64,000 bases of DNA from Burkholderiales bacterium 67-32 (GTDB taxonomy: Bacteria; Pseudomonadota; Gammaproteobacteria; Burkholderiales; Burkholderiaceae_B), in contig MKUP01000010.1 of assembly GCA_001898625.1 (NCBI GenBank), positions 434,001-498,000 on the forward strand, in the 5' to 3' direction. This document shows, one piece after another, positions 18,249-28,971 of the stretch (positions are counted from its first letter, which is position 1; each line of letters starts with the position of its first letter). The notes beneath the pieces were generated by a model. The model was not told the origin of the DNA, searched no databases, and saw only the letters and a program-made list of their open reading frames with translations. Both the position numbers and the translations under genes were made by a program.

Positions 18249-19427
18249 TCATTGACCGACATTGATCAGGGTCAGATTACCCTTGGAACTCTGTACCAGC
18301 ACCCCGCGGTCGGTCGCCACGGGCTGGGAAAGGATGGCGCTGCCGTCGGTGGCGATACGCGCCAGCAGGGTGCCGTCCTCGCGCTGCAGGAAATGCACGT
18401 AGCCTTGGTAGTCGCCCAGGGCGATGGCGCGGCCCACCGAGGCCGGCGCGGTCAGGCCGCGGTTCTGCAGGACGTCCTGCTTCCAGATGTTCGCACCGCT
18501 GTCCAGGGCGAAGCCGAACACCACGCTGCGGTCGTTGGCCGCATAGGCGAAGCGCACGTCGGCACCCAGGCCCGTCACGCTGGAGAACTCGCGCGACCAG
18601 GTCGAATTGCCCGAGCCCACGTCGAAGCAGTTGATGCGGCCCTGGTAGGTGACGGCGCACAGCTGGCGGCCCGAGATGACGGGCGCGCCGACCACGTCGG
18701 CCACGCGCTCGAGTTCGCTCGCGCCGCTGGGGTTGGCGACCGTGCCTTCCCAGCGCACCGCGCCGGTGTTGGTGGCGATGGCGATCAGCTTGCCTCCCGG
18801 CAGGCCGGTGAAGATATAGCCGCCGGACAGCAGCATTTCGCCCGGCGCGCGCAGGGCCAGGGCCGGCCCCGGACGCTGGACGCTCCAGCGGCGCTTGCCG
18901 CTCTCGGCGTCGTACGCCTGGATGCGATAGTCACCGCTGCGCACCACCACCAGGCCCTCGCCCACCAGCGGCGGAACCGTGATCTCGCTGGAGGCCTGGG
19001 CGCGCCACTTGATGGCGCCGGTATCGTCGAAGGCGATCACTTCGCCGCGCGGCGTCGCGACGGCTGTCACGCGGCCATCGCTGCCCACGCCCGCCGACAG
19101 GTCGGCCTTGGCCGACGAGCGCCAGATCTCCGCGCCGGTGGCCAGCGCGTACTTGCCGACCGAGCCGTTGCCCGTGGCGGCGTAGACGGCGTCGCCGACG
19201 ACCACGGGCACGAAGCCCACGCCGCCCTTGCTGCCCACCGACACCGACCAACCGCTGCTGACCGGCAGCGTGGCGTTGAAATTCGTGAGCGGAGCCGGCG
19301 GATAGCGCGGTTTCTCGCTCGAGAACAGGGAACATCCAGCAAGCGCGAGCACGGCCGCCACCGCGGCGGCGCGACGCAGGTGGCGCCAGCCCAGGCGCTC
19401 GCCGGTAAAGCCGTTATGCAACGTCAT
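18249..19427 (-). CDS. bamB: Outer membrane protein assembly factor BamB
   Basis: A 392-residue lipoprotein of the BAM complex that helps fold outer-membrane beta-barrels. A signal peptide ends in the lipobox LALAGC with the lipidated Cys at residue 32. The rest is an eight-bladed PQQ-type beta-propeller with repeated short segments such as [18 protein letters not shown] and [18 protein letters not shown]. Its ATG overlaps the yfgM stop by one base (TGATG), indicating translational coupling. The order yfgM-bamB-der is conserved in proteobacteria. Confidence 0.96.
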   Translation of the reverse strand: MTLHNGFTGERLGWRHLRRAAAVAAVLALAGCSLFSSEKPRYPPAPLTNFNATLPVSSGWSVSVGSKGGVGFVPVVVGDAVYAATGNGSVGKYALATGAEIWRSSAKADLSAGVGSDGRVTAVATPRGEVIAFDDTGAIKWRAQASSEITVPPLVGEGLVVVRSGDYRIQAYDAESGKRRWSVQRPGPALALRAPGEMLLSGGYIFTGLPGGKLIAIATNTGAVRWEGTVANPSGASELERVADVVGAPVISGRQLCAVTYQGRINCFDVGSGNSTWSREFSSVTGLGADVRFAYAANDRSVVFGFALDSGANIWKQDVLQNRGLTAPASVGRAIALGDYQGYVHFLQREDGTLLARIATDGSAILSQPVATDRGVLVQSSKGNLTLINVGQ

Positions 19428-20059
19428 CAAGCGCCTCCCAGGGCATCGAGTTTCAGTTGGATGGACGAACGCAGGTCGGTCGAGGCGTCGAGCTTGGCGA
19501 GCGCCTCTTCATAGGCCTTGCGCGCCTCGTCCCGCTTGCCTTGCCCGGCCAGCACGTCGCCTCGGCGGTCGGCGTACAAGGCCACGAAGGGCGCGGGCGG
19601 CGGCGGCGCCAGCACACCCAGCGCCTCGTCATAGTTCTTCTCGTCCAGCAGCAGGCCCGCCAGCCGCAGGCGGGCCACGGCGGCCAGGGCCTCGTCGCCG
19701 CTGCGATCGGCCACCCATTGCAGCTGGGCACGGGCCGAGCGGGCGTCGCCGGCTTTTTCATAGGCATGGGCGGCCAGCAGCGCGGCGCGCGGGGCGTAGC
19801 CCGTGCTGGAATATTGCTCCAGGATGGTGCCGGCGGTGTCCTTGACGCGGCTCAGGTCACCGGCCTCGGCCGCCTTCTCCAGCGCCTCGAACTGGGCCAG
19901 CGCGTTCGCGGCCTGGTTGCGCTGGTACCACTGCCAGCCATTCCAGGCCGCCGCGGCCAGCAGCACGATGGTCGCCACGGCAAGGATGAAGTTTCCGTAC
20001 TTCGCCCACCAGGCCTTGAGGGATTCCAGTTGTTCCTGTTCTTCGATGTCGTAGGCCAT
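19427..20059 (-). CDS. YfgM-like tetratricopeptide ancillary SecYEG translocon protein
   Basis: A 210-residue membrane-anchored TPR protein. A short cytoplasmic N-terminus (MAYDIEEQEQLESLKAWWAK) precedes one transmembrane helix (FILAVATIVLLAAAAW) and a periplasmic TPR region. In E. coli YfgM binds the SecYEG translocon with PpiD and links to periplasmic chaperones. Length, topology and position between hisS and bamB match. A proline run (APPPPAPF) interrupts the TPR part near residue 151. Confidence 0.88.
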   Translation of the reverse strand: MAYDIEEQEQLESLKAWWAKYGNFILAVATIVLLAAAAWNGWQWYQRNQAANALAQFEALEKAAEAGDLSRVKDTAGTILEQYSSTGYAPRAALLAAHAYEKAGDARSARAQLQWVADRSGDEALAAVARLRLAGLLLDEKNYDEALGVLAPPPPAPFVALYADRRGDVLAGQGKRDEARKAYEEALAKLDASTDLRSSIQLKLDALGGA

Positions 20060-20183
20060 TTATGCCCCGGTTGATGTGGTGATCGCAAGAGTTGTGGCGG
20101 GCCGGCCGGCGGCCCGCGCGGACTCCGAGAGCCGCAAGATTAACGGATTCGGCGTCGATTCGTATCCAGGCCCTGACGGAGGG

Positions 20184-21482
20184 CTACTCAGGGCCGTCTG
20201 TCCGGACCAGTTCTTCCACCAGGAAAGCCGGCAGCTCGGCCATGGCGACGCGGCGCTGGGCCACGCCCTCGGCCCGCAGCGCCTTGACGCTGGCAGCGCC
20301 TTCGGCCAGCTCGTCCTCGCCCAGGATGACGGCGTATTCCGCTCCGCTGCCGTCGGCGCGCTTCATCTGCGACTTGAAGCTGCCTCCGCCGCAGTGCAGG
20401 ACGACGTCCAGGCCGGCATCGCGCAAGTCCTCGGCCAGCCGCATCGCCGCGCGCGCGGCGGGCTCGCCCTGGTGCAACACATAGACGTCGCACTCGGGCG
20501 GCGGTTCCGCGGACTGCACCTGGGACCACAGGTCCAGCAGGCGCTCGACGCCGATGGCAAAGCCTACGGCCGGCGTCGGCTTGCCGCCCAGCAGCGAGAC
20601 CAGTCCGTCGTAGCGGCCGCCGCCGCATACCGTGCCCTGGGCGCCCAGGCGGTCGGTCACCCACTCGAACACGGTCAGGTTGTAGTAATCGAGGCCCCGC
20701 ACCAGCCGGGGGTTCACCCGGTAGGCGATGCCCGCGTCCTCGAGCCGCTGGCGCACGCCGTCGAAATGGGCCAGCGAGGCCTCGCCCAGGTAGTCCAGCA
20801 GGCGCGGCGCGTTGTCGGCCATCTCCTGCAGCGCGGGATTCTTGGTGTCCAGGACGCGCAGCGGATTCGTGTAGAGCCGGCGCTGGCCGTCCTCGTCCAA
20901 CTGGTCCTTGAATCCTTCCAGGTAGGTGATCAGGGCCTGCCGGTGCGCCAGGCGCTCCTCGGCGGAACCCAGGGAATTGATCTCCAGCCGGATGTCCGTC
21001 AAGCCCAGGATCCTCCAGAGCCGCGCCAGCATGAGGATCAGCTCGACGTCGACATCCGGCCCGGCAAAGCCCAGGGCTTCCACGTCGATCTGGTGGAACT
21101 GGCGGTAGCGGCCGCGCTGCGGGCGCTCATGGCGGAACACCGGCCCGATCGCGAACACGCGCTGGGGTCGGTCGTAGGTCAGGTTGTGTTCGATGGTGGC
21201 ACGCACCATGCCGGCGGTGAACTCGGGGCGCATCGTCAGCGATTCGCCGTTCAGCGAATCGGTGAAGCTGTACATCTCTTTCTCGACGATGTCGGTGACT
21301 TCCCCGATCCCGCGTGTGAAAAGCCGCGTCTGTTCCAGCACCGGCGTGCGCAGGTTGCGGTAGCCGTAGCTGCGCAACCATTCGCGCACCAGCGACTCCA
21401 GCCTTTCCCACTGGCCCGAATCGGCCGGCAGGATATCGTTCATGCCGCGGATCGCGGTCACTTTCTTGAAGCTATCACTCAT
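20184..21482 (-). CDS. hisS: Histidine--tRNA ligase
   Basis: A 432-residue class II aminoacyl-tRNA synthetase. Visible are motif 2 ([15 protein letters not shown]), the histidine-specific blocks [15 protein letters not shown] and GGGRYDGLV, motif 3 (GFAIGVERL) and a C-terminal anticodon-binding domain. The ATG at 21482 follows GGGGGGACC, which is supplied by the neighbouring repeat. The frame stays open upstream through the repeat and into ispG, but that extension is not coding. The gene lies between ispG and yfgM as usual. Confidence 0.97.
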   Translation of the reverse strand: MSDSFKKVTAIRGMNDILPADSGQWERLESLVREWLRSYGYRNLRTPVLEQTRLFTRGIGEVTDIVEKEMYSFTDSLNGESLTMRPEFTAGMVRATIEHNLTYDRPQRVFAIGPVFRHERPQRGRYRQFHQIDVEALGFAGPDVDVELILMLARLWRILGLTDIRLEINSLGSAEERLAHRQALITYLEGFKDQLDEDGQRRLYTNPLRVLDTKNPALQEMADNAPRLLDYLGEASLAHFDGVRQRLEDAGIAYRVNPRLVRGLDYYNLTVFEWVTDRLGAQGTVCGGGRYDGLVSLLGGKPTPAVGFAIGVERLLDLWSQVQSAEPPPECDVYVLHQGEPAARAAMRLAEDLRDAGLDVVLHCGGGSFKSQMKRADGSGAEYAVILGEDELAEGAASVKALRAEGVAQRRVAMAELPAFLVEELVRTDGPE

Positions 21483-21486
21483 ATGG

Positions 21487-21580
21487 GTCCCCCCCCTACG
21501 CGCTTCGCGCGCCCCCCAGGGGGCGGCACTGGCGGACCGGCGGAGCCGGATCCGCTGTGCCCTGGATTGGCGTCCAGGGC
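21487..21580. repeat. GC-rich intergenic repeat, single-unit copy B
   Basis: One unit of the element seen at 12673-13004: C-run, TACGCGCTTCGCGC hairpin, CCCCCCAGGGGGCGG hairpin, GGCGGACCGG then GGATCCG, ending in a different GGATT hairpin. It sits between the co-directional ispG and hisS genes, unlike the double copies between convergent genes. It provides the G-rich ribosome site of hisS. Confidence 0.8.
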
Positions 21581-21598
21581 CTGCTAGGGGTGTAAAGG

Positions 21599-22885
21599 TT
21601 ATCTCTTGCTGTAGCGGTTCTCGACGTAGCTTTCCACCAGGGCCTGGAACTCCCGGGCGATGTGTTCGCCCTTGAGCGTGACCGAGCGCTGGCCGTCGAT
21701 GAAGACCGGCGCGACCGGCTGCTCGCCCGTGCCGGGCAGGCTGATGCCGATGTCCGCGAACTTGCTTTCGCCCGGACCGTTGACCACGCAGCCCATGACC
21801 GCGACGTGCAGGCTCTCGGCCCCCGGGTATTTCAGGCGCCAGACAGGCATTTGCGCGCGCAGGTAGCTCTGTATGTCGGCCGCCAGTTCCTGGAACACCG
21901 TGCTGCTGGTACGGCCGCAGCCCGGACAGGCGACGACCACCGGCGCGAACGCGCGCAGGCCCAGGCTTTGCAGGATTTCCTGGGCGACCACCACCTCGCG
22001 GGCGCGGTCGCCATTGGGCTCGGGCGTGAGCGACACGCGGATCGTGTCGCCGATGCCTTCCTGCAACAGGATGCCCATCGCCGCGGTCGAGGCCACGATG
22101 CCCTTGCTGCCCATGCCGGCCTCGGTCAACCCCAGGTGCAGCGGGTAGTCGCAGCGGCGGGAGATGTCGCGGTAGACCGCGATCAGGTCCTGGGCGTTGC
22201 TGACCTTGCACGACAGGATGATGCGGTCGCCCGGCAGGCCCAGTTCCTCGGCACGCCGGGCATTGTCGATCGCGGACACCACCAGGGCGTCGCGCATCAC
22301 CGACTGGGCATCCCAGGGCCGGGCGCGCCTGCCGTTCTCGTCCATCATGCGGGCCAGCAGGTCCTGATCCAGGCTGCCCCAGTTCACGCCTATGCGCACC
22401 GGTTTCTCGTGGCGGCAGGCCACCTCGATCATCTGCGCGAAATTGTCGTCGCGCTTCTTTCCCGCCCCCATGTTGCCGGGGTTGATGCGGTACTTGGACA
22501 GTGCCTGCGCGCACTCCGGATACTGGCTCAGCAGCTTGTGGCCGTTGTAGTGGAAATCGCCCACCAACGGGGCGTCCACGCCCATGCGGTCGAGCTGCTC
22601 GCGTATCGCGGGCACCTCGCGGGCGGCCTCGGCGGTATTCACGGTGATCCGCACGACCTCGGAGCCGGCCAGGGCCAGTTCCTTAACCTGGATCGCGGTG
22701 GCGATGGCGTCGGCCGTGTCCGTATTGGTCATGGACTGCACCATGACCGGGGCATCGCCGCCGACGGCGACCGACTTGCCGCCCCAGGCGATGCGTACCT
22801 GGCGTGTGGGCCGGCGGACTGCCGGCCCGGCGGGAAACGGCTCGGCCTCGGAAGCGTTGGCGGTCGTGGACGGGCTAGGATTCAT
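21599..22885 (-). CDS. ispG: 4-hydroxy-3-methylbut-2-enyl-diphosphate synthase
   Basis: A 428-residue iron-sulfur enzyme of the MEP isoprenoid pathway, converting MEcPP to HMBPP with electrons from flavodoxin or ferredoxin. The catalytic TIM-barrel part ([23 protein letters not shown]) and the C-terminal cluster-binding cysteines in [10 protein letters not shown] and the VNGPGE block are present. The ATG at 22885 falls within 10 nt of the rodZ stop; an upstream start at 22915 would overlap rodZ. Confidence 0.96.
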   Translation of the reverse strand: MNPSPSTTANASEAEPFPAGPAVRRPTRQVRIAWGGKSVAVGGDAPVMVQSMTNTDTADAIATAIQVKELALAGSEVVRITVNTAEAAREVPAIREQLDRMGVDAPLVGDFHYNGHKLLSQYPECAQALSKYRINPGNMGAGKKRDDNFAQMIEVACRHEKPVRIGVNWGSLDQDLLARMMDENGRRARPWDAQSVMRDALVVSAIDNARRAEELGLPGDRIILSCKVSNAQDLIAVYRDISRRCDYPLHLGLTEAGMGSKGIVASTAAMGILLQEGIGDTIRVSLTPEPNGDRAREVVVAQEILQSLGLRAFAPVVVACPGCGRTSSTVFQELAADIQSYLRAQMPVWRLKYPGAESLHVAVMGCVVNGPGESKFADIGISLPGTGEQPVAPVFIDGQRSVTLKGEHIAREFQALVESYVENRYSKR

Positions 22886-22892
22886 GATGCGG

Positions 22893-23807
22893 CTACTGGA
22901 GGGTGAGCCGGGCAACGTTGTCCCGGCGATACGGCGCGAGGTCGACGGGCGCGCCGCGCCAGGTCAAGTCTACCCCGTTGACGTTGCCGATCACGACACG
23001 GTACGGCGCTCCCGCCACATCCAGCTCGTAGGGCTCGCCGGCGGCGATGATCCGCGATACGGCCACGGTGCCGTCGGCTCGCCGCACTTCGACCCAGCTT
23101 GCCTGCCGCATCGTCATCGACAGGCCGGGCGCCGGAGCCGGGGCTGCCACCGCCGGCGGCTCGGGGGCCGGCGCGGGCGCAACGGGCGCAGCCGCCGCGG
23201 GCACGACTTCCTGCGGGACGGCGGGCGGCGGTTCGGCCGGGGTCAGCGGCGCCTCGGTCTGGACCGAGGTCGTGCTGCCCGCGGGCGCATCCAGGCTGGC
23301 CGTGGAAGCTTGCCCGAACGATAGCTTGCCTTGCTGGCTGAGCGCGTAGCCCAGCAACACCAGCGCCAGCACCGCCATCACGCCGCCGACCAGCCAGGGG
23401 GCCAGTCGTCTGCGGCTGGCGGCCACCGGCCAGGTCCGGCCCGACGAATGCGCCAGCGGACTGGACAGCGACGAGGCCTGTTCCAGCGATACCGGATCGG
23501 CTACCTGCAACTGCGGCGACAGCGCCTGCAGCATCGGCGCCGGATCCTGGTCCAGCAGCCGCGCATAATTGCGCACGAAACCGCGCAGCGGCATGCCCTG
23601 CGGCAGCTCGCTCCACTGTTCGTTCTCGAGCGCGCGGATCTGGCGCACGGCGAACTTCAGGCGGTCGGACACATATTCCTGCGACCAGCCGCGCGCCTCG
23701 CGCAGGCGCGCCAGTTCCCGGCCAACCGACGACGAAGACGGCGAGCCGGCGGCGGGCGCCGAGCCCTCCTGCCTGCCGGCGGCACCGGTTTCGTGGGGTT
23801 CAGACAT
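22893..23807 (-). CDS. rodZ: RodZ-like cytoskeletal helix-turn-helix membrane protein
   Basis: A 304-residue bitopic protein. A cytoplasmic HTH_25 domain (residues about 29-90, with [16 protein letters not shown]) is followed by a transmembrane helix at 136-155, a long Ala/Pro-rich periplasmic linker (about 170-225) and a C-terminal DUF4115 beta domain. RodZ links MreB filaments to the elongation machinery. The position before ispG is the conserved yfgA-ispG arrangement. The linker is low complexity and is the least conserved part. Confidence 0.92.
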   Translation of the reverse strand: MSEPHETGAAGRQEGSAPAAGSPSSSSVGRELARLREARGWSQEYVSDRLKFAVRQIRALENEQWSELPQGMPLRGFVRNYARLLDQDPAPMLQALSPQLQVADPVSLEQASSLSSPLAHSSGRTWPVAASRRRLAPWLVGGVMAVLALVLLGYALSQQGKLSFGQASTASLDAPAGSTTSVQTEAPLTPAEPPPAVPQEVVPAAAAPVAPAPAPEPPAVAAPAPAPGLSMTMRQASWVEVRRADGTVAVSRIIAAGEPYELDVAGAPYRVVIGNVNGVDLTWRGAPVDLAPYRRDNVARLTLQ

Positions 23808-23861
23808 CGACGACTCCTTGTCCGGCCCTGCCGCAACGGCCGGCCCGGCACCGCGGTTGCA

Positions 23862-25076
23862 TCATTCGCGCACCTCCACGATGCGGCCGAAGCGGGTCTC
23901 GCCCGCCAGGCGCTCCTTCAGGCGGGTGCGATCCTTGACCTCGCCGGCCAACTGCCCGCAGGCCGCGTCGATGTCGTCGCCGCGCGTCTTGCGCACGGTG
24001 GTGACGATGCCGGCATCCATCAGGCGCTGCGCGAACAGCCGGACCCGGGCCATGGGCGAACGCTTGAGCCCGGACTGCGGGAAGGGATTGAACGGAATGA
24101 GGTTGAACTTGCACGACACCTGCCGCGCAATGTCTATCAATTGCTTGGCATGCTCGTCGCCATCGTTGATGCCATCGAGCATGACGTATTCGAACGTGAT
24201 GAAGTCGCGCGGGGCGAACTCCAGGTAGCGCTGGCACGCCGCGATCAGTTCGCGCAGCGGATACTTGCGGTTCAGCGGGACCAGGTCGTCGCGCAGCGCA
24301 TCGTTGGGCGCGTGCAGCGACACCGCCAGCGCGACCGGACAGTCGCGCGAGAGACGGTCCATCATGGGCACCACGCCCGAGGTCGACACCGTGACCCGGC
24401 GGCGCGACAAGCCATAGGCATTGTCGTCCAGCATCAGGCGCAGCGCCGACACCGTGTTGTCGTAGTTGAGCAGGGGCTCGCCCATGCCCATCATGACGAC
24501 GTTGCTGATGACCCGGTCGTCCTGCGTGCCCAGCGGCGCGGGCATGCCGCCCGACAGGCGCGCGCCATCGCGGTCGGCCTCGACCGTACGGCGCGCCAGC
24601 CACAGCTGGCCGATGATCTCGTCCACCCCCAGGTTGCGGTTGAAGCCCTGGTGGCCGGTGGAGCAGAACCGGCAGGCGACGGTGCAGCCCGCCTGCGTCG
24701 AGATGCACAGCGTGCCGCGGTCATCCTCGGGGATGAAGACGGTTTCGATGGCATTGCCGTTGCCGACGTCGAGCAGCCACTTGCGCGTACCGTCGGCGGA
24801 CTTGTGGGCGGTGACGACCTCGGGCAGCCGGATTTCGCACTGCCGCGCGAGCCTCTCGCGGAAGGACTTGGCCAGATCCGACATCTGCTCGAAATCGTCC
24901 ACGCCGCGCTGGTGCAGCCAGCGCAGCAGCTGCTTCGCGCGAAACGGCTTGTCCCCCCATTTTTCCACCAGCGAGGCGAGCTCGGCCCCGTCCAGCCCCA
25001 GCAGGTTGATGCGCGGGGATTCGGGACGTGGAGCCTCGGCCTGGGCGGCTTCGGCGAGCGGCGAGATAGTATTCAT
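23862..25076 (-). CDS. rlmN: 23S rRNA/tRNA A2503/A37 methyltransferase RlmN
   Basis: A 404-residue radical SAM enzyme that makes 2-methyladenosine at A2503 of 23S rRNA and A37 of some tRNAs. The 4Fe-4S ligands C131, C135 and C138 form CTVACRFC. The catalytic Cys near the C-terminus lies in the [13 protein letters not shown] region. An N-terminal accessory domain ([17 protein letters not shown]) is intact. It sits between ndk and rodZ as in most relatives. Confidence 0.97.
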   Translation of the reverse strand: MNTISPLAEAAQAEAPRPESPRINLLGLDGAELASLVEKWGDKPFRAKQLLRWLHQRGVDDFEQMSDLAKSFRERLARQCEIRLPEVVTAHKSADGTRKWLLDVGNGNAIETVFIPEDDRGTLCISTQAGCTVACRFCSTGHQGFNRNLGVDEIIGQLWLARRTVEADRDGARLSGGMPAPLGTQDDRVISNVVMMGMGEPLLNYDNTVSALRLMLDDNAYGLSRRRVTVSTSGVVPMMDRLSRDCPVALAVSLHAPNDALRDDLVPLNRKYPLRELIAACQRYLEFAPRDFITFEYVMLDGINDGDEHAKQLIDIARQVSCKFNLIPFNPFPQSGLKRSPMARVRLFAQRLMDAGIVTTVRKTRGDDIDAACGQLAGEVKDRTRLKERLAGETRFGRIVEVRE

Positions 25077-25108
25077 CCCGGCCTCCTGGGAAAAACGGAC
25101 ATCCAGGC

Positions 25109-25534
25109 TCAGCGGCTGTGGATGTTCAGTTCGGGGAAGAAGAAGGCGACTTCGACCTTGGCGGTCTCGACGGCGTCCGAGCCGTGCACGGCGTTGGCGT
25201 CGATGCTGTCGGCGAAATCGGCGCGGATCGTGCCCTTCTCGGCCTTCTTCGGATCGGTCGCGCCCATCAGGTCGCGGTTCTTCTGGATGGCGCTCTCGCC
25301 TTCCAGGACTTGCACGAACACAGGACCGGAGACCATGAAGTCGACCAGATCCTTGAAGAACGGGCGCGCGGCGTGCACGGCATAGAAGCGCTCGGCGTCG
25401 CTGCGCGAGAGCTGCATCATGCGCGCGGCGATGACCTTGAGGCCGGCAGCCTCGAAACGGGACACGATCTGGCCGATGACGTTCTTGGAAACGGCGTCCG
25501 GCTTGATGATCGACAGGGTGCGCTCGATAGCCAT
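25109..25534 (-). CDS. ndk: Nucleoside diphosphate kinase
   Basis: A 141-residue enzyme transferring the gamma phosphate between nucleoside triphosphates through a phosphohistidine. The active-site His is in NAVHGSDA near residue 117. The N-terminus [13 protein letters not shown] is typical. The ATG at 25534 has GGAG upstream; seven extra upstream residues in the open frame are discarded. It is the first gene of the leftward rlmN block. Confidence 0.97.
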   Translation of the reverse strand: MAIERTLSIIKPDAVSKNVIGQIVSRFEAAGLKVIAARMMQLSRSDAERFYAVHAARPFFKDLVDFMVSGPVFVQVLEGESAIQKNRDLMGATDPKKAEKGTIRADFADSIDANAVHGSDAVETAKVEVAFFFPELNIHSR

Positions 25535-25746
25535 CAAAAACTCCAATAAAAACAAATACTTTGAGGGGAACTTAAACGTTAAATTGTATCACGGCTCCTT
25601 GACAGGACCGCTACCCCCACCCACCCCGGACGCACCGTGCCAGCCCTACTGGAACCAGGCGGAACCCTGCGGCATACTTGGTGTCAGACACACCATGCCC
25701 TCGCGGGGCGAAACAGAGCAAAAAGACCACAAGGAGTCGCTCGACC

Positions 25747-26448
25747 ATGAACGATCTACGCACTTCTCCCTTCAACCGGACCGGGACTGCGCCCGGCGAG
25801 GTCGCGCGCAATCGCGTATTGCGCAACACTTACTGGCTGCTCGCGCTGTCGCTGATCCCCACCGTGCTGGGCGCGGCGATCGGCGTCGGCACCGGCCTCG
25901 CCCAGGTCATGGGCGGCAGCCCCGGCCTGACCACCATGGTGTTCCTGATCGGCGCCTTCGGCCTGATGTTCGCCATCCAGAAGAACAAGGACAACGGACT
26001 GGGCGTGGCCCTGCTGCTGGTCTTCACCTTCTTCATGGGGCTGATGCTGTCCCGCATGATCGGTTTCGTCATGGGCATGGCCAACGGCTCCACGCTCATC
26101 ATGACGGCCTTCGGCGGCACCGCCGTGGTGTTCGGCACCATGGCCCTGCTGTCCACCACGATCAAGCGCGACCTGTCGGGCCTGGGCAAGTGGCTGTTCG
26201 TCGGCGCCATCCTGATCCTCGTGGCGGCCCTGGCCAACATCTTCCTGCAGCTGCCGGCGCTGATGCTGACCATCTCGGTCCTGGCCATCGGCATCTTCTC
26301 GGCCTTCATGCTGGTCGATCTGCAACGCGTCGTCAACGGCGGCGAGACCAACTATGTCTCGGCCACCCTGGCGATCTACCTCGACGTCTACAACGTCTTC
26401 GTGAACCTGCTGATGCTCCTCGGCATTTTCGGCGGAGAGAGGGACTAG
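25747..26448 (+). CDS. Bax inhibitor-1 / YccA family membrane protein
   Basis: A 233-residue protein with about seven transmembrane helices, ending YLDVYNVFVNLLMLLGIFG, the family signature at the C-terminus. E. coli YccA is a substrate and modulator of FtsH. AAGGAG sits about 10 nt before the ATG at 25747. It is divergent from ndk and convergent with rlmD across a composite repeat. The link to FtsH is interesting because hflK and hflC are also in this window, but they are not in the same operon. Confidence 0.92.
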   Translation: MNDLRTSPFNRTGTAPGEVARNRVLRNTYWLLALSLIPTVLGAAIGVGTGLAQVMGGSPGLTTMVFLIGAFGLMFAIQKNKDNGLGVALLLVFTFFMGLMLSRMIGFVMGMANGSTLIMTAFGGTAVVFGTMALLSTTIKRDLSGLGKWLFVGAILILVAALANIFLQLPALMLTISVLAIGIFSAFMLVDLQRVVNGGETNYVSATLAIYLDVYNVFVNLLMLLGIFGGERD

Positions 26449-26454
26449 AAGATC

Positions 26455-26776
26455 CCCCCTACGCGCTGACGCGCGCCCCCCAGGGGGCGGCACTGGCGGA
26501 CCGGCGAAGCCGGATCCGCTGTGCCCTGGGTCTGGGGGCGCTCAGGAAATAAAAACGGCCTTGCATCTGATGCAAGGCCGTTCTCGTTTATGCTGGCAAG
26601 GGGTAAGAACGCCAGTCCCCGCCAGCCCGTTGGTACCCCAGGATGCGGTGGATCCGGCTTTGCCGGTCCACCCGCATCGCCCCCTTGAGGGGGCGCCCGA
26701 AGGGCGTGGGGGTGGGCTTCCCTTCCGGTCCGCCAGTGCCGCCCCCTGGGGGGCGCGCGTAAGCGCGTAGGGGGGG
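26455..26776. repeat. Composite GC-rich intergenic repeat, copy C (inverted relative to copy A)
   Basis: It fills the gap between the convergent yccA-like and rlmD genes. Read on the minus strand it matches copy A (12673-13004) almost base for base through both terminal units, the GGAAGGGAAGCCCACCC stretch, the GGATCCACCGCATCCTGG stretch and the CAGACCCAGGGCACAGCGG stretch. The terminator loop and a roughly 30-nt spacer differ. The edge of the element lies immediately at the rlmD stop codon. Confidence 0.85.
26551..26585. terminator. Bidirectional terminator inside repeat copy C
   Basis: The 13-bp stem AACGGCCTTGCAT with ATGCAAGGCCGTT and a CTG loop is flanked by A-rich and T-rich tracts. 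The lower stem is the same as in copy A but the top of the hairpin differs in matched positions (compensatory), so pairing is conserved. Confidence 0.88.
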
Positions 26777-28147
26777 TCATTCAAATACAGCGATCGACTC
26801 GACGTGGGCGGTGTGGGGGAACATGTTGACCACGCCTGCCGCACTCAGGGTGTAACCGCCCTCGTGGACGAGGATGGCGGCGTCGCGGGCCAGCGTGGCG
26901 GGGTTACAGGAGACGTAGACGATGCGCCGGGGACGGTCGGCCCCTAGCGTCGTCAGGGCCTTGGCGACGGCCAGAGCGCCTTCGCGCGGGGGGTCGATCA
27001 GCATGCGGTCGAAGTGGCCCAGACTGCGCAGCCAGGTCTCGTCCACCTCGAACAGGTTTAGCGTCGAGAATGCCGTATGCGCGTCCACGCCATGCCTACG
27101 GGCGGCTTCCAGCGCCCGGTCGGTCAGGGCCTGGCTGCCCTCCACGCCCACGACCTCGCGGCAGCGGGTTGCCAGCGCCAGCGTGAAATTGCCCAGGCCG
27201 CAGAACAGGTCGGCCACCCGGTCCTCTGGCTGGGGTTCGAGCAGCGCGATGGCGCGCGAGACCAGTACCCGGTTGATGGCGTGGTTGACCTGGGTGAAAT
27301 CGGTGGGCTTGAACGGCATGCGCAGCCCGAACTCCGGCAGCGTATAGGCCAGTCCGTCGATGTCCTCGGGCTCCAGCGGGTGCACCGTATCGGGCCCCTT
27401 GGGCTGCAGCCACCAATGAACATTATGGCGCGCCGCGAACTCGCGCAGCACCGCCAGGTCCTCGTCGACCAGCGGGATCAGGTGGCGCAGCACCAGCACG
27501 ACATGGTTGTCGCCCACGGCGACTTCAATCTGCGGCACACGGTCGCGTGCGGGCATGGCCGCGACCATCTCGCGCAGGGGCACCAGCAGCGACGCCACAT
27601 GCGGATGCAGGACGTGGCATTCGCGCATGTCGGCCACGTAGCTGCTCTTGCGTTCGCGAAAGCCCACCAGCACCCCGCCCTTCTTGACGACCACCCGGAC
27701 CGACAACCGGGCGCGGTAGCGGTATCCCCAGGCAGGACCGTGGATGGGCGGCAGGACGCGTTGCGGCACCAGTTTGCCGATGTGCCAGAGCGTGTCTTCC
27801 AGCACGCGCTGCTTGATCGCCACCTGCGCGGCCGGATCCATATGCTGCATGGCACAACCGCCGCAGACGCCGAAGTGCGCGCAGCGCGGCGTCACGCGCT
27901 GCGACGACGCCTGCACCACTCTCTCGACCTCGGCCAGCTCGTAGGAAGGCTTGCGCCGGGTCACCTTCAGCATCACGCGTTCGCCGGGCAGCGCGCCGTC
28001 GACGAATACCACCTTGCCCTGGCGGCGCGCGATGCCGCGCCCTTCCAGGTCCACCGATTCGATGGCCACGGAACCGTCGTCGAATTCGACGGCAACAGCC
28101 GTCCCTTCCAGGCCGTCCGCGGCCGCAATGTCTGCTTCTTGACTCAT
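26777..28147 (-). CDS. rlmD: 23S rRNA (uracil(1939)-C(5))-methyltransferase RlmD
   Basis: A 456-residue SAM-dependent RNA methyltransferase. An N-terminal TRAM domain precedes iron-sulfur ligands C89, C95 and C98 ([10 protein letters not shown]). The SAM-binding FCGLGNFTL and DPPREG motifs and the nucleophile Cys in [12 protein letters not shown] are intact. The stop codon abuts repeat copy C. It is probably transcribed with the exonuclease, nlpD-like, pcm and surE genes upstream in the same direction. Confidence 0.95.
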   Translation of the reverse strand: MSQEADIAAADGLEGTAVAVEFDDGSVAIESVDLEGRGIARRQGKVVFVDGALPGERVMLKVTRRKPSYELAEVERVVQASSQRVTPRCAHFGVCGGCAMQHMDPAAQVAIKQRVLEDTLWHIGKLVPQRVLPPIHGPAWGYRYRARLSVRVVVKKGGVLVGFRERKSSYVADMRECHVLHPHVASLLVPLREMVAAMPARDRVPQIEVAVGDNHVVLVLRHLIPLVDEDLAVLREFAARHNVHWWLQPKGPDTVHPLEPEDIDGLAYTLPEFGLRMPFKPTDFTQVNHAINRVLVSRAIALLEPQPEDRVADLFCGLGNFTLALATRCREVVGVEGSQALTDRALEAARRHGVDAHTAFSTLNLFEVDETWLRSLGHFDRMLIDPPREGALAVAKALTTLGADRPRRIVYVSCNPATLARDAAILVHEGGYTLSAAGVVNMFPHTAHVESIAVFE

Positions 28148-28179
28148 GTTCGGAATATCAGTTTCCCCGCGCGGCCGGC

Positions 28180-28962
28180 CTAGCGCGAGGCAGGCCAGTT
28201 CGCCAGGTATTCACGCCAGTGGGGCAGGTCCAGGGACTCCAGCGTACTGCGCACCAGGTCCACTTCGGCGTCGTACTGGGCGCGGGACAGCATGCCCCGC
28301 ATCAACCGGAAGCGGCAATAGACCAGCCAGGTATTGACGACGTCGGTCTCGCAATACGCGCGCACTTCCTCCTGGCGGCCGGAACTCCAGGCCGGCCAGA
28401 CCTGGCTACCGTCCATCCCCATCTTGCCGGGAAAGCCGCACAGCTTGGCCAGTTCGTCCAGCGGCGCGTTGGCGCGTCCATTGTATTTCGCCAGCAGGTC
28501 CATCAGGTCGCAGTGCCGGTTGTGGTAGCGGCTGATGTAGTTGCTGTAGCGGAAGTCGCGGTCGTCCTCGCCCATGTCCCAGTAGCGCGAGGCCTGGATG
28601 CCGTGGATCAGCCCGCGGTAGTGCAGGACCGGCAGGTCGAAGCCCGAGCCGTTCCAGCTGATGAGCTGCGGCGTGTAGCGATCGATGGTCTTGAAGAAGC
28701 CGGAGATCAGCGTGGCCTCGGGATCGTCGGCCTTGCCTATGCACTTGACGCGAAAGCCGTCGTCGTCGCGGAACACGCACCCCACCACCGCGATCTTCTG
28801 CAGGTGCAGCGGCAGGAAGTCGTGACCGACGGCTTCGCGCCGGGCGGCGGTGGCGCGTTCGACCACCTCGGCATCGGAGACATCCTCGCCCCACCCGTTC
28901 AGCGCGCGCAGGCCTTCCACGTCGGGGATGGTTTCCAGGTCGAAGACCAGCATCGGTGTCAT
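28180..28962 (-). CDS. Predicted 3'-5' exonuclease (PolB-like exo2 family)
   Basis: A 260-residue protein of the PF10108 family, a DEDD-fold exonuclease domain resembling the proofreading part of family B polymerases. D8 and E10 in VFDLETIP are the first metal ligands; [12 protein letters not shown] and [13 protein letters not shown] provide the others. No polymerase domain is attached. It lies between the nlpD-like gene and rlmD. The in vivo substrate is unknown. Confidence 0.85.
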   Translation of the reverse strand: MTPMLVFDLETIPDVEGLRALNGWGEDVSDAEVVERATAARREAVGHDFLPLHLQKIAVVGCVFRDDDGFRVKCIGKADDPEATLISGFFKTIDRYTPQLISWNGSGFDLPVLHYRGLIHGIQASRYWDMGEDDRDFRYSNYISRYHNRHCDLMDLLAKYNGRANAPLDELAKLCGFPGKMGMDGSQVWPAWSSGRQEEVRAYCETDVVNTWLVYCRFRLMRGMLSRAQYDAEVDLVRSTLESLDLPHWREYLANWPASR

Positions 28963-28971
28963 GGCGGGGCC

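Noticed and set aside
20184-22514. A 776-residue open frame joining hisS to upstream sequence
   Set aside because: The extra N-terminal part reads through the GC-rich repeat and an alternate frame of ispG; the ATG at 21482 gives a normal HisS.
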